DNA of 28,282 bases from CAZSNH01 sp052388455 (lineage in GTDB: Bacteria > Pseudomonadota > Alphaproteobacteria > Rhizobiales > Hyphomicrobiaceae). A model generated the notes under the pieces. The model was not told the origin of the DNA. It worked only from the letters and a program-made list of their open reading frames with translations, and did no database searches. A program made the position numbers and the translations under genes. Location: positions 1-28,282 of the forward strand of contig JBQTIA010000118.1 in the NCBI GenBank assembly GCA_052388455.1. Direction: 5' to 3'. Shown here in pieces: positions 7,975 through 16,232 of the stretch (position 1 is its first letter; each line of letters opens with the position of its first letter).

Positions 7975-8463
7975 TCAGCGCTTCGAGAACTGGAAGCTGC
8001 GGCGGGCCTTCATGCGGCCGTACTTCTTGCGCTCGACGGTGCGGCTGTCGCGGGTGAGGAAACCGCCCTTCTTGAGCACGCCCCTCAACTCCGGCTCGAA
8101 GTAGGTCAGCGCCTTCGAGATGCCGTGCCGCACGGCGCCGGCCTGCCCCGAAAGACCGCCGCCGGCGACCGACACCATGATGTCGTACTGCGTCGCGCGG
8201 TTGGCGGCGTTGAGCGGCTGCTGGAGCAGCATCTGGAGCACCGGCCGGGCGAAGTATTGCTTGAAGTCCTTGGTATTGACGACGATCAGGCCCTTGCCGG
8301 GCTTGATCCAGACGCGGGCGACGGCGTCCTTGCGCTTGCCGGTGGCGTAGGCGCGCCCGAATTTGTCGAGCTTCTGGACGTGCGCGGGGCCGGCGTCCGG
8401 CGTGGCGGGAGCGGAGCCCTTCAGGGACCCGAGATCGCCGAGAGTTTTGGCGGGTTCAGCCAT
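7975..8463 (-). CDS. rpsI: 30S ribosomal protein S9
   Basis: Ribosomal protein uS9, whose C-terminal tail reaches the P-site tRNA. The product has 162 residues: an N-terminal extension of about 35 residues, common in alphaproteobacterial S9, then the conserved domain starting GRAYATGKRKDAVARVWIKPG. The core GGGLSGQAGAVRHGISKAL and the basic end VERKKYGRMKARRSFQFSKR follow, with the terminal SKR that contacts tRNA. It starts 4 bp after the rplM stop, so the two are translated from one message. Confidence 0.97.
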   Translation of the reverse strand: MAEPAKTLGDLGSLKGSAPATPDAGPAHVQKLDKFGRAYATGKRKDAVARVWIKPGKGLIVVNTKDFKQYFARPVLQMLLQQPLNAANRATQYDIMVSVAGGGLSGQAGAVRHGISKALTYFEPELRGVLKKGGFLTRDSRTVERKKYGRMKARRSFQFSKR

Positions 8464-8467
8464 GGGG

Positions 8468-8929
8468 TCAGGCTCTCACGTTTTTGCGGTTGAGTTTGGC
8501 GACGTCGAGCTCAGTCGGCTGCTGCGAGGCATGCGGATGCTCGGCGCCCTTGTAGACCTTGAGGTTGCGCATCAGCTGGCGCCCCAGCGGTCCGCGGCGC
8601 AGCATGCGCTCGACGGCCAGCTCGATCACGCGCTCGGGGAATTTGCCTTCCATGAGCCGCTTCGGCGTCGTTTCCTTGATGCCGCCGGGATAGCCGGTGT
8701 GGCGGTAGTAGGTCTTGTCATCGTATTTGTTGCCGGTGAAAACGGCTTTGTCGGCGTTGACGATGATGATGTTGTCGCCGCAGTCGAGATGCGGCGTGTA
8801 GATGGCCTTGTGCTTGCCCTTGAGGCGGGTGGCGACGAGAGCGGCGAGGCGACCGACGACCAGACCCTGGGCGTCGATGACGATCCACTTCTTGTCCACC
8901 TCGCCAGCCTTGGCGACGTAGGTTTTCAT
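8468..8929 (-). CDS. rplM: 50S ribosomal protein L13
   Basis: Ribosomal protein uL13, an early-assembling large-subunit protein. The product has 153 residues, beginning MKTYVAKAGEVDKKWIVIDA. It contains the family core VVGRLAALVATRLKGKHK, DNIIIVNADK, YYRHTGYPGGIK and VERMLPRG-like AVERMLRRGPLGRQLMRNLKVY. I chose the ATG at 8929 because it gives the standard N-terminus; the frame is open upstream to 9103 but has no family similarity there. It is the first gene of the rplM-rpsI operon, with a candidate promoter about 115 bp upstream. Confidence 0.97.
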   Translation of the reverse strand: MKTYVAKAGEVDKKWIVIDAQGLVVGRLAALVATRLKGKHKAIYTPHLDCGDNIIIVNADKAVFTGNKYDDKTYYRHTGYPGGIKETTPKRLMEGKFPERVIELAVERMLRRGPLGRQLMRNLKVYKGAEHPHASQQPTELDVAKLNRKNVRA

Positions 8930-9043
8930 TGCGGCAGTCCCTGCCTTGGAATTGGGTTGCGAACGGACGGGCTCAGGCCGGTTTAACGGCTCTGACCCGG
9001 AATTCGGCGGCGTTCCGGCCGGCTGAGCCGGACGGTCCGCGGG

Positions 9044-9072
9044 ATATGCTGGAATTCGGGTGCCTCTGTCAA
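9044..9072 (-). promoter_or_regulatory. Candidate sigma-70 promoter of rplM-rpsI
   Basis: On the minus strand TTGACA (9067-9072) is followed after exactly 17 bp by GCATAT (9044-9049). The -35 matches consensus perfectly and the -10 is a fair match. It sits about 115 bp before the rplM start, consistent with a ribosomal protein operon leader. Confidence 0.55.
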
Positions 9073-9128
9073 CGTATAGTCGGCTTGCCAGCGCAGAAAA
9101 CATCCGAAGAATCGCAGTTTATCAATAG

Positions 9129-9167
9129 CGGTATTATGCTACCCTATAATAGGGTACCTAGTTACCG
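9129..9167. promoter_or_regulatory. 39-bp nested palindrome, candidate operator or structured element
   Basis: A perfect odd palindrome, TACCCTATAATAGGGTA (9140-9156, 8-bp arms around one A), is flanked symmetrically by CGGTA-N6 on the left and N6-TACCG on the right. The whole 39 bp is therefore centred on base 9148. It is an AT-rich island in GC-rich DNA, in the 488-bp gap between divergent rplM and the gene at 9418, and it contains a perfect TATAAT. Two nested, symmetric half-site pairs suggest a dimer or tetramer operator. A hairpin is possible but there is no T-tract. Confidence 0.5.
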
Positions 9168-9417
9168 TAATTTGGGGTGCTGGCGACCGCGCTGCCCGCA
9201 CAGCCCGCTCGGGTGCTGCATTGCAGCGGCGTTTTCCGGCGCCGGGCCCTTGCCGCCGCCCCGGTTCGACGGCTACCTATTTTGCCGCGTAATTTCCAGG
9301 CTGGAAGGCTCGGCGCTTTCATACGAGCGTCTCAGTTCTGATCAGTTCTGAGCGCCATACTCCGACTCGGATCAACCGGGCGGTACGGACGGAAACTGAA
9401 CGGAGGAGGACTTCTGG

Positions 9418-10044
9418 ATGCGGCAATCGGGTATTGCGACGGCAGGCAGGGCGTTGGCGGCTTTTGCCGCCGCCGTCGTGGTGGCGACGGCGGGTTTCGG
9501 CGCCGCCGCGCAAGACATCAAGCAGATGCAACTCGCCGACAAGCAGGTCGAGGCCTTCATCGCCGCGCAGAAGGATTTCGCTCCCCTGGCCAGCAAGCTG
9601 CTCGAAGGAGGCGAGAAGCCCGATCAGTCGCTGACGGCTGAACTCGAAGCGGTCGCCAAGAAGCACGGCTTCGCCAGCTTCGCGGAATACGAGGACGTCG
9701 GTGCCAACATCTCGATCGTGCTGGAGGGTCTCGATCGCAAGTCCGGCGTCTACACCGATCCGGTCGACAAGATGAAAAAGGAGCTGGAGGACATCAAAGC
9801 CGACAGCTCGATTCCCGATGACGACAAGAAGCTCGCCATCGACGATCTCAATCAGGAGATCGCCGCCGCGCAGCCGCTGCAGTTCAAGGACAATATCGAC
9901 GTCGTCAAAAAGCATCGCGAGGAAATCGAAAAGCTCATTCCGGAGGAAGGCGAACTTCCGGCCGAAGGCGGGCCCGCGCTTGCTCCCGAAGGCGCCGGTG
10001 AAGCCCCGCCCGAAGGTGCGCCCGAGGGAGCCCCGGCACCCTGA
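9418..10044 (+). CDS. Exported Glu/Lys-rich protein of unknown function
   Basis: A 208-residue protein with a clear signal peptide: basic MRQSGIATAGR, a hydrophobic Ala/Val stretch, then a probable AAA-QD cleavage after about residue 31. The mature part is highly charged and predicted helical (many Lys, Glu, Asp), with a conserved-looking HGFASFAEYEDVGANISIVLEGLD segment at about 81-104. The last 30 residues (from about 178) are low-complexity Pro/Ala/Glu/Gly (PEGAPEGAPAP). GGAGGAGG precedes the ATG. The stop overlaps the start of the next gene (TGATG), implying translational coupling. The family is not named here; a periplasmic location is inferred. Confidence 0.8.
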   Translation: MRQSGIATAGRALAAFAAAVVVATAGFGAAAQDIKQMQLADKQVEAFIAAQKDFAPLASKLLEGGEKPDQSLTAELEAVAKKHGFASFAEYEDVGANISIVLEGLDRKSGVYTDPVDKMKKELEDIKADSSIPDDDKKLAIDDLNQEIAAAQPLQFKDNIDVVKKHREEIEKLIPEEGELPAEGGPALAPEGAGEAPPEGAPEGAPAP

Positions 10045-10892
10045 TGCCGAACCAGGCGCCGGCCATGGGCACTGACGGCGCGGCCGGCGCCGACACCGTC
10101 GGTGGTCCACTCCGCATCGCGAGACCGGAGGCGGGCGTCGTCGTCTTGACGCTCGCCCGCCCCGCGCAGCGCAACAGTCTCTCGCTGGACGTCATGGCGG
10201 CGCTGCACGCGGCGATCGATGACTTTGGTCGCGATAGCGAGTGCGCGGCAATCGTACTGGCCGCCGACGGACCGGCCTTCTCGGCCGGCCACGATCTCAA
10301 GGAGCTTTCCGCCCATCGCGGCGACGCCGACGGCGGTCGCGCTTTCTTCGCCGACACCATGCAGTGCTGCGCCGCGCTGATGCTCGCCATCGTCGCCTGC
10401 CCCAACCCGGTGATCGCCGCGGTGCAGGCGACCGCCACCGCTGCCGGGTGCCAGCTCGTCGCCACCTGCGATCTCGCCGTCGCCGCCGACACCGCCCGCT
10501 TCTGCACCCCGGGCGTCAATATCGGTCTCTTCTGCTCGACACCGATGGTCGCGCTGTCGCGCAACGTGCCGCGCAAGCGGGCGATGGAGATGCTGCTGCT
10601 CGGTGACATGATCGATGCCGTCGCAGCCGCCGAGTTCGGTCTCGTCAATCGCGTGGTGCCGGCCGACGCGGTGCTCGACGAGGCGCTGCGCATCGCCCGC
10701 CGGATCGCCGCCAAATCGCCGGCCACCGTCGCCATCGGCAAGGCTGCATTCTACGCCCAGCTCGATCAGCCGCTTGCCAGTGCTTACGACTATGCGGCGC
10801 GCGTCATGGTCGAGAACATGATGCTCCGCGATGCCGAAGAGGGCATCGGCGCCTTCCTCTCGAAGCGCGCGCCGGAATGGAAGGGCTGCTGA
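10044..10892 (+). CDS. Enoyl-CoA hydratase/isomerase family protein, ECHDC3 type
   Basis: A 282-residue crotonase-fold protein acting on acyl-CoA thioesters. The oxyanion-hole region FSAGHDLKEL is at 79-88, and GCQLVATCDLAVAA (135-148) and TPGVNIGLFCSTPMVAL (155-171) follow. These blocks closely resemble the ECHDC3 subfamily rather than classic FadB/EchA hydratases. The two catalytic glutamates of crotonase (rat E144 and E164) appear to be replaced by Q137 and G157, so hydratase activity is doubtful and the reaction is unknown. The first 20 or so residues are a non-conserved extension. It is coupled to the exported-protein gene by a one-base overlap and is followed 4 bp later by the VOC/CoA-binding gene, so the three probably form an operon. 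Confidence 0.88.
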   Translation: MPNQAPAMGTDGAAGADTVGGPLRIARPEAGVVVLTLARPAQRNSLSLDVMAALHAAIDDFGRDSECAAIVLAADGPAFSAGHDLKELSAHRGDADGGRAFFADTMQCCAALMLAIVACPNPVIAAVQATATAAGCQLVATCDLAVAADTARFCTPGVNIGLFCSTPMVALSRNVPRKRAMEMLLLGDMIDAVAAAEFGLVNRVVPADAVLDEALRIARRIAAKSPATVAIGKAAFYAQLDQPLASAYDYAARVMVENMMLRDAEEGIGAFLSKRAPEWKGC

Positions 10893-10896
10893 CCGC

Positions 10897-11775
10897 ATGG
10901 GGCCGCGCCTCACCTTCGTGACGCTCGGCGTCGTCGACCTTCAGCGCTCGCGGGCGTTCTACGAGGCGCTGGGCTTTTCCGCCTCGCGCGCCTCGCAGGC
11001 GGGCGTCGTCTTCATCGATGCGGGCGGCGTGGTGCTGTCGCTGTTCGGCCGCGGCGCGCTCGCCGAGGATGCGCAGGTTCATGACAGTCATCCCGGATTT
11101 TCCGGCATCGCGCTCGCCCACAATACGGCAAGCAAGCAGGCCGTCGACCGCCTTCTCGCTCGCGCGGTCGAAGCCGGCGCTCGGCTTCTCAAGCCGGCGC
11201 AAAAGGTCTTCTGGGGCGGCTATGCCGGCTACTTCGCCGATCCGGACGGGCATCTCTGGGAGGTGGCCTACAATCCGTTCATGGCGCTCGCCGAGGACGG
11301 GCGCGTTCTTCTGCCGGAGGCGGAGAACCACGACGCTTATTCCGATCACCACATCGAAACCGTGCTCAAGTCGGCCAGATCCGTTGCTGTCGTCGGGGCC
11401 AGTGCCAAAGCCTTGCGTCCGAGTTACGAAGTGATGGAATTTCTGCTGCAGCGAGGATATCGGGTTGTTCCCGTCAATCCGGGTCAGGTCGGCGGCACGA
11501 TTCTCGGCCAGCACGTTTACGCGCGCCTCGCCGACGTTCCTGGCCCGATCGATTTCGTCGATGTTTTTCGTAAGTCTGACGCGGCTGGTGATGTGTTGCG
11601 CCAGGCCATCGCCGAAAAGGATCGGCTGGGACTGAAGGTCGTGTGGATGCAGCTCGGCGTGCGTAACGACACCGCTGCCCGAGAAGCGGAAGCCGCGGGG
11701 CTCACCGTCATCATGAACCGCTGCCCCAAGATCGAGTACGCGCGATTGGGGCTCGAAGCCCTGAGCCGCAATTGA
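10897..11775 (+). CDS. Fusion of a VOC (glyoxalase-like) domain and a CoA-binding (YccU-like) domain
   Basis: A 292-residue two-domain protein. Residues 4-128 form a VOC-superfamily domain: a beta-alpha-beta start with LQRSRAFYEALGF and a C-terminal FADPDGHLWEVAYNPF whose Glu would be a metal ligand. Residues about 144-288 are a complete CoA-binding Rossmann domain, with VAVVGAS (163-169), RGYRVVPVNPG (186-196), VDVFR, KVVWMQLGVRN and MNRCPKIEYARL. The second domain begins ENHDAYSDHHIETVL, very like the N-terminus of stand-alone members, where Met stands in place of E143, so the junction looks like loss of a stop and start between formerly separate genes. It lies 4 bp after the ECHDC3-type gene, consistent with acyl-CoA chemistry. 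The substrate is unknown. Confidence 0.85.
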   Translation: MGPRLTFVTLGVVDLQRSRAFYEALGFSASRASQAGVVFIDAGGVVLSLFGRGALAEDAQVHDSHPGFSGIALAHNTASKQAVDRLLARAVEAGARLLKPAQKVFWGGYAGYFADPDGHLWEVAYNPFMALAEDGRVLLPEAENHDAYSDHHIETVLKSARSVAVVGASAKALRPSYEVMEFLLQRGYRVVPVNPGQVGGTILGQHVYARLADVPGPIDFVDVFRKSDAAGDVLRQAIAEKDRLGLKVVWMQLGVRNDTAAREAEAAGLTVIMNRCPKIEYARLGLEALSRN

Positions 11776-12137
11776 ATCGCCCGACGTCCAAGCTCATTGC
11801 ATCGTCGGCATTGCATGGCCTGGGCGGTTCCACTCTCAGCAGTCATGAGTGGACGGCACCTGGATTGCAAGAGTTGTCATCCTGCGGATTGATTTTCCTC
11901 GGCGGTAGCCACTCTCACAGGTGCCATCCTCGCGCTCGTCACGAGGACCCATCTCGAGATTTGCGCTGATGGTGTCAGTGTCGACGGAGCGCAGGAGCCC
12001 GGACTCATTCCAAAGCCGCGCACGCGGCGTCGGGTGATGCTGATCCTGTCGAGTCGTCTCGCAGTTTCCCTCGCGGTCCGATGGGTCCTCGGGCCAAGCC
12101 CGAGGATGACACCTGTGGGTATCGGCATGCGCCCCAC
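11776..12137. repeat. Intergenic palindromic repeat cluster
   Basis: This 362-bp gap between convergent genes contains an inverted pair, 11921-11952 and 12081-12112, both built on GTCATCCTCG...CGAGGACCCAT. The right copy is a perfect 9-bp-arm hairpin (TCCTCGGGC and GCCCGAGGA, 12086-12106). This sequence type, CCTCGGG-loop-CCCGAGGAT, is a widespread palindromic family in alphaproteobacterial intergenic DNA. The left copy is more diverged. The pair could form a large stem enclosing about 130 bp. A partial GTCATCCTGCGG also occurs near 11876. No gene was found here. Confidence 0.7.
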
Positions 12138-12806
12138 TTACCTGCACTGCTTCCAGCCGCCGCTGTCGCGCGCCGCGTTCGCATAGCAGTGGGCCAGCGC
12201 GTCCAGATGCTGCGAGCCGGGGCCGTCGATCGCTTTCCAGCCCCACCGTGGCCCCCGCTCGCGATGGAGCCGGGTGAACGTCATGACCCGATGGGGACTG
12301 ACGCCGTACTTGGCCGCAAGCTCCTTGCTGAGCGCCTCGTCCATGTCCGAGGTCAGGGGCTCGCCCTCACTCGTCAGCGCCAGCCCCACGCGATCGGAAT
12401 ACTCCATGGCGGCGGCGATTTCGGCCTTCGACAACGGCGTCTCGGCCGTGCTCACGGTCCACGCCGGATTGTCCGTTTGCCGATATTCCGCCCGGGCGAG
12501 CGTGCGGCGCCAGGTGCCGGCGGAGGACGGCACGTCGCTTCTCTCGATGGAAACGACGACATCGTCTGCCGGAAGGGCGCCGGCAATTGCGACGGCCGTG
12601 GCGGCGTAGTCGTCCGGGGTGCCGGCATCGACGGGCACCTCGGCGATCACCGTCCAGGCTTTGGCGGGGCCGTTGTCATCAGCCGCGATGACTTTGAAAT
12701 CGAGAACGCGACCCACGCGCGGCGCAGCGAAGCGATCGTAGGCGGCGTAGCCCGCCAAAACCGCAGCGATCAGAACCAGAGGGCCCCACCTCTTGCGCGC
12801 ACTCAC
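12138..12806 (-). CDS. Membrane-anchored periplasmic protein of unknown function
   Basis: I do not recognise a family. From the proposed GTG start the product has 222 residues: a basic N-terminus (SARKRWG), one membrane segment (about 8-24), and a soluble part of about 195 residues expected in the periplasm, ending with a Trp/Cys-containing tail (DSGGWKQCR). GGGAGAA precedes the GTG. An in-frame ATG at 12875 would add 23 Arg/Glu-rich residues and is the alternative. It lies 113 bp downstream of the glycosyltransferase gene on the same strand and may be co-transcribed with it, suggesting but not proving a link with envelope polysaccharide. Confidence 0.65.
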   Translation of the reverse strand: MSARKRWGPLVLIAAVLAGYAAYDRFAAPRVGRVLDFKVIAADDNGPAKAWTVIAEVPVDAGTPDDYAATAVAIAGALPADDVVVSIERSDVPSSAGTWRRTLARAEYRQTDNPAWTVSTAETPLSKAEIAAAMEYSDRVGLALTSEGEPLTSDMDEALSKELAAKYGVSPHRVMTFTRLHRERGPRWGWKAIDGPGSQHLDALAHCYANAARDSGGWKQCR

Positions 12807-12919
12807 GGTGAATTTCTCCCGCTCGCGTTTGCGCGCACCGATTTCGGCGCGCGACCAGACCTCAATCGACCGCATCCGCTGGACGACGCTGAGACAGCGC
12901 AGGAGCGGAAGCCGCCACC

Positions 12920-13918
12920 TTATTGGTCGTATCGAGGTGTCATGCGTGACAGGCGTGTCAGCTCGATCAATAGAATTCCCACGGCGCAACATGCGAGTGC
13001 GAAGGCCGGCAGCGGTGACGTCAAGGCCCATAAGGCTGCAACGATCAGCACCGCATTGCAGAGCGCCACGCGCCGCACGATGGGAGCGTGGGCGCCACGC
13101 GCGGCAGCGGCGCGCTGGTAGAAATGCGTCCGATGCGCGTCCCAGGGTCGCGCGCCCGCCAGCAATCGCCTGACCAGCGTGATCGTCGCGTCGGCGGCAA
13201 AATAGAGCGGCAGGATGATCGCCGCCGCGAGCGAGTGGCGGACCGCGAGGTCGAGCATCAGAATCCCGGCGAGAAAGCCGAGCGGCACGCTGCCGACATC
13301 GCCGAGGAAGATGCGCGCCGGGCTCCAGTTCCAGATCAGGAAGCCGAGCGACGCGCCGGTGATCGCCAGTGCCAGCCCGAACTGGAGCGTGGAGGCATCG
13401 CCGCCGGCGGCCAGCATCACCGCCGCATAGCCGATGCCGATCGACGCTGTCTCCACGCCCGCGATGCCGTCGATGCCGTCCATGAAGTTGGTGAGATTGA
13501 TCAGCCAGGCGACGGCGAGAGCGGCGACCGCGCGATCGACCGTCCAGGGTAGCCAGCCCTGGAAGACGAGTGCGTCGGGTGGCAGCGTCAGGACGGCGGC
13601 GACGCTGGCGGCCGCGTGCACGCCGAGGCGCAGGACCGGCGTCACGGCCGAGATGTCGTCCCACCAGGAGACGAGGACCAGCGTGGCGAGCGAGCCGAGC
13701 AGCCACGGCGACACGCCCGCCACCGGCCAGAGCAGCGCCGAGGTCGCCAGGGCTGCGAGGAGCAGCGGCCATCCACCGCCGACCGGCACGCGGCCCTTGT
13801 GCATGCTGCGGTGGTTTTCGACCGCCACGATCTGACGCCCTTCGATCCAGCGGAGAAAGGCGTAGGTGAGGGCGGCTGCGGCGAGGCCGGAGAGCACGAG
13901 TGTGGCGAGAGAGCGCAA
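12920..13918 (-). CDS. MraY/WecA-family undecaprenyl-phosphate glycosyl-1-phosphate transferase
   Basis: A multi-pass membrane protein (glycosyltransferase family 4 of the MraY/WecA/Rfe superfamily) that transfers a sugar-1-phosphate from a UDP-sugar to undecaprenyl phosphate, starting O-antigen, capsule or exopolysaccharide repeat units. With a TTG start at 13918 it has 332 residues. Motifs: PVGGGW after the first helix, the magnesium-binding DD at 87-88, NFMDGIDG (144-151), FLGDVGS (204-210), and HRTHFYQR (262-269). The frame is open to an ATG at 14068, but those 50 extra codons have low GC at third positions and no family similarity, so I prefer the shorter form; the exact start is uncertain. 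The sugar specificity cannot be read from sequence. Confidence 0.85.
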   Translation of the reverse strand: MRSLATLVLSGLAAAALTYAFLRWIEGRQIVAVENHRSMHKGRVPVGGGWPLLLAALATSALLWPVAGVSPWLLGSLATLVLVSWWDDISAVTPVLRLGVHAAASVAAVLTLPPDALVFQGWLPWTVDRAVAALAVAWLINLTNFMDGIDGIAGVETASIGIGYAAVMLAAGGDASTLQFGLALAITGASLGFLIWNWSPARIFLGDVGSVPLGFLAGILMLDLAVRHSLAAAIILPLYFAADATITLVRRLLAGARPWDAHRTHFYQRAAAARGAHAPIVRRVALCNAVLIVAALWALTSPLPAFALACCAVGILLIELTRLSRMTPRYDQ

Positions 13919-14069
13919 GCGGGAACCCGTCCGAGGATCAGAGGCGCGAGCGATAGCAGAAGGCTCCAGCGGGCGGTAGGTGCCGGATCGGCTTTGGCCG
14001 CGTCGCTTCAGCCGCCACCTCGTCGCTTGCTTTGACACGTCTCCGTCTTTACCCCCATAAGCTCGCATC

Positions 14070-14236
14070 CTAGTGTCCCGATCGCGAAGTCCCTCATAGT
14101 CTTCCGCACGCTCCGTAGGGACTTCGCGATCGAAAGGACACTAGCAAGTCCATGATTCTAGTGTGTTTCAGATTTTGAAGTCCGCGACCGAGCCAGCCGC
14201 ATAGCATCAAGAGGACTTCGAAATCATCACACTAGA
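14070..14236. repeat. 167-bp two-hairpin composite repeat, copy 2 (inverted)
   Basis: This is the reverse-complement counterpart of 149-315. Hairpin one has perfect 15-bp arms, CGATCGCGAAGTCCC (14079-14093) and GGGACTTCGCGATCG (14118-14132), enclosed by CTAGTGTCC and GGACACTAG. Hairpin two is enclosed by CTAGTGTG (14158-14165) and CACACTAG (14228-14235), with inner arms GATTTTGAAGTCC and GGACTTCGAAATC. Each hairpin is thus bounded by CTAGTGT/ACACTAG. It fills most of the gap between the divergent glycosyltransferase and ribA genes and ends 24 bp before ribA, so it must carry, or lie just downstream of, the ribA promoter. Confidence 0.88.
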
Positions 14237-14260
14237 CAGCAACGGTGCCACCCACCGGCG

Positions 14261-14896
14261 ATGACCGCGCCCGACCTCACATCGATCAGGCTCAATTTCG
14301 AGAGCACCGCCAAGACGCTGCTGCCGATCGAATTCGGCGGCGAGGAGGTGGCGCTCGAAGCGCGCGCCTATCAGACCAGCGACGGAGCGGATCAGGCCAT
14401 GGCGCTGATCAACCGCCCGGCCGAGGGGGAAGCCGAAGCCCTGCCTCTGGTGCGGGTGCATTCGGGCTGCGTCACCGGCGACATTTTCCACTCACTCAGA
14501 TGCGACTGCTATGCGCAACTCCAGGCGGCGCTGGAGCGCATCGTGGCGACGCCCAACGGCGTGCTTCTCTACCTGCCCTACCAGGAGGGGCGCGGCATCG
14601 GCCTCTTCAAGAAGATCCGCGCCTACGCCCTGCAGGACCAGGGCCTCGACACGGTCGATGCCAACATCGAGCTCGGAGAGCCGATCGACGCGCGCGAGTA
14701 CGATCTGGCCGCCGCGATTCTGCGCGATCTCGGGTTCGCGCGCATCCGGCTGATGACCAACAATCCTGTGAAGGTGCAGGCGCTGAAGGCGGCCGGCATC
14801 GACGTCGTCGAGCGCGTGGGGCTGGTCGTCACCGCCAATCCGAACAACGCCCGCTATCTCGACACCAAGCGCCGGCGGATGTCGCACAAGTTCTGA
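14261..14896 (+). CDS. ribA: GTP cyclohydrolase II
   Basis: This enzyme opens and hydrolyses GTP to 2,5-diamino-6-ribosylamino-pyrimidinone phosphate, formate and pyrophosphate, the first step of riboflavin synthesis. The protein has 211 residues and is a stand-alone RibA, not the RibBA fusion. Zinc ligands C70, C81 and C83 (SGCVTGDIFHSLRCDC) have the same spacing as E. coli C54, C65 and C67. YLPYQEGRGIGLFKKIRAYA is the GTP-binding/catalytic block, followed by DTVDANIELG and RLMTNNPVKV. No strong ribosome binding site is visible before the ATG. No FMN riboswitch elements were recognised in the short upstream gap. Confidence 0.95.
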   Translation: MTAPDLTSIRLNFESTAKTLLPIEFGGEEVALEARAYQTSDGADQAMALINRPAEGEAEALPLVRVHSGCVTGDIFHSLRCDCYAQLQAALERIVATPNGVLLYLPYQEGRGIGLFKKIRAYALQDQGLDTVDANIELGEPIDAREYDLAAAILRDLGFARIRLMTNNPVKVQALKAAGIDVVERVGLVVTANPNNARYLDTKRRRMSHKF

Positions 14897-14933
14897 TCCC
14901 GCCGCTGGCTCCCGCCTTCGATTGGCGCGCCGC

Positions 14934-15809
14934 TCACCACGCCAGATGCGCCATGGCGGCGATGGCCGGCGGGCTCTCAGGCGTGAAAAGCCGCGCCAGC
15001 CGCTCGGGCACGATGGCGCCGTCGGCCATGGCCTCCGCGCGGTGGATGCCGGCCGCGACGAAGATGGCGTCGATTCCCGCGCCCTCGGCGGCGGCGAGGT
15101 CGGTGCGGACGGCATCTCCGATGGCGAGGATGCGATCGCTTGCTATTTCCTCGGAGCGGATGCGCGCGGCCGCCTTGTGCGCGGCGCCGTAGGCGGAAGG
15201 ATGCGGCTTGCCGGCCCAGAACACCTCGCCGCCGAGCTTTTCATAGAGATCGGCGAGCGCGCCGGCGCAGGGGTAGAGCCGCCCGCCCACATCGACGACG
15301 AGATCGGGATTGGCGCATACGAACGGCAATCGGCGCAGGAGCGCACGTTCGAGCAGCGGCCGGTAGGTTTCGGCGGTCTCGGTCGTGTCGTCGACGAGGC
15401 CGGTGCAGACGATCGCCTCGGCCTCGGCGAGATCGACGGTCGAAGCCGCGAGCCGCTCGAAGAAGGCCGCGTCGCGATCCTTCGGCCCGATCGAATAGAT
15501 GCGCGCGTAGCCCCGCTCTTTCACGTGATCGAGCGCGATGCCGCCGGAGGACACGATGTCGTCCCACGCGGTGCGCGGCACGGCGCGCAGATCGAGCATC
15601 CGCGCGACCCGCTCCTTGGGCACCGGCGCGTTCGAAACGAGGATGACCGTACCGCCCCCGGCACGGAAGCGGACCAGCGCGTCGCAGGCGGATGTGAACG
15701 CCTTGTGGCCGTCGTGCACGACGCCCCACACGTCCGAGAACACCACGTCGTAGCGCGCCAGCAGAGGGCCGGCCGCGGTGATGATCGGGGGAACCCTTTT
15801 GGTCGTCAT
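14934..15809 (-). CDS. HAD-superfamily class IIA phosphatase (TIGR01459-type, NagD-like)
   Basis: A 291-residue cytoplasmic hydrolase of the haloacid dehalogenase superfamily. Motif I is DVVFSDVWGVVHDG (21-34), with the nucleophile D26 and a Trp in place of the usual second Asp, a substitution characteristic of this subfamily. Motif II is ILVSNAP (about 56-62). AGKPHPSAY supplies the motif III lysine, and GDAVRTDLAAAEGAG is motif IV. The cap lies between motifs II and III, as in NagD-like class IIA enzymes. The substrate is unknown. It converges with ribA, and tRNA-Gly lies 43 bp upstream on the same strand. Confidence 0.88.
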   Translation of the reverse strand: MTTKRVPPIITAAGPLLARYDVVFSDVWGVVHDGHKAFTSACDALVRFRAGGGTVILVSNAPVPKERVARMLDLRAVPRTAWDDIVSSGGIALDHVKERGYARIYSIGPKDRDAAFFERLAASTVDLAEAEAIVCTGLVDDTTETAETYRPLLERALLRRLPFVCANPDLVVDVGGRLYPCAGALADLYEKLGGEVFWAGKPHPSAYGAAHKAAARIRSEEIASDRILAIGDAVRTDLAAAEGAGIDAIFVAAGIHRAEAMADGAIVPERLARLFTPESPPAIAAMAHLAW

Positions 15810-15852
15810 TTCGAGCAGGGGTTCCGGACGGAGCCGAGGGACACCGAAGAGT

Positions 15853-15926
15853 TGGAGCGGGTGATGGGAATCGAACCCACGTATTCAGCTTGGAAGGCTG
15901 CTGCTCTACCATTGAGCTACACCCGC
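15853..15926 (-). tRNA. tRNA-Gly (anticodon TCC)
   Basis: On the minus strand a complete cloverleaf of 74 bases including an encoded CCA. The acceptor stem pairs GCGGGTG with CACCCGC, the D-arm contains AGCTCAATGGTAGAGC, the anticodon loop CTTCCAA gives TCC, and the T-arm is GTGGGTTCGATTCCCAT. TCC reads GGA and GGG codons. It overlaps no coding region. Confidence 0.97.
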
Positions 15927-16078
15927 GTCTGCGGCGCCGCGGCCCGTCACCGGGTGACAGCGGCCCGACGGCCCGTCCCGCTTGGCGGCGGAGCGACGTC
16001 GACGCCGGTCTCTGTTAGTCGATTTGGCCCCGACTGGGAAGGCTCCACCGTGCGCGTGCCTGGTCGGCGAACCTGCCG

Positions 16079-16119
16079 ATGTCCCAGAGGTATGGAATTG
16101 AAAGCCCTCGGCCCCTTCA
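16079..16119 (+). promoter_or_regulatory. Degenerate fifth member of the LysR-type box family, before the peroxiredoxin pair
   Basis: ATGTC-N5-GGTAT (a T-N11-A dyad) is followed by exactly 17 bp and then GCCCCTTCA. This matches the register of the four better sites at 18823, 20096, 24286 and 24432 (GGCATTTCA in three of them), with 6 of 9 positions kept in the distal block. The spacer also begins GGAA, as in the 24286 and 24432 sites. The match is weaker and could be chance. Confidence 0.35.
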
Positions 16120-16232
16120 CGTAATGGCGAAGGCGCGCCATGGTGTCCGGCAGGATCGGTGGGCTCGTCGTCAGCCCGACACCCGCCAGCGGTCCTATCG
16201 AACCTCGGCTCCGACGCGCAGGCCATCCCGAC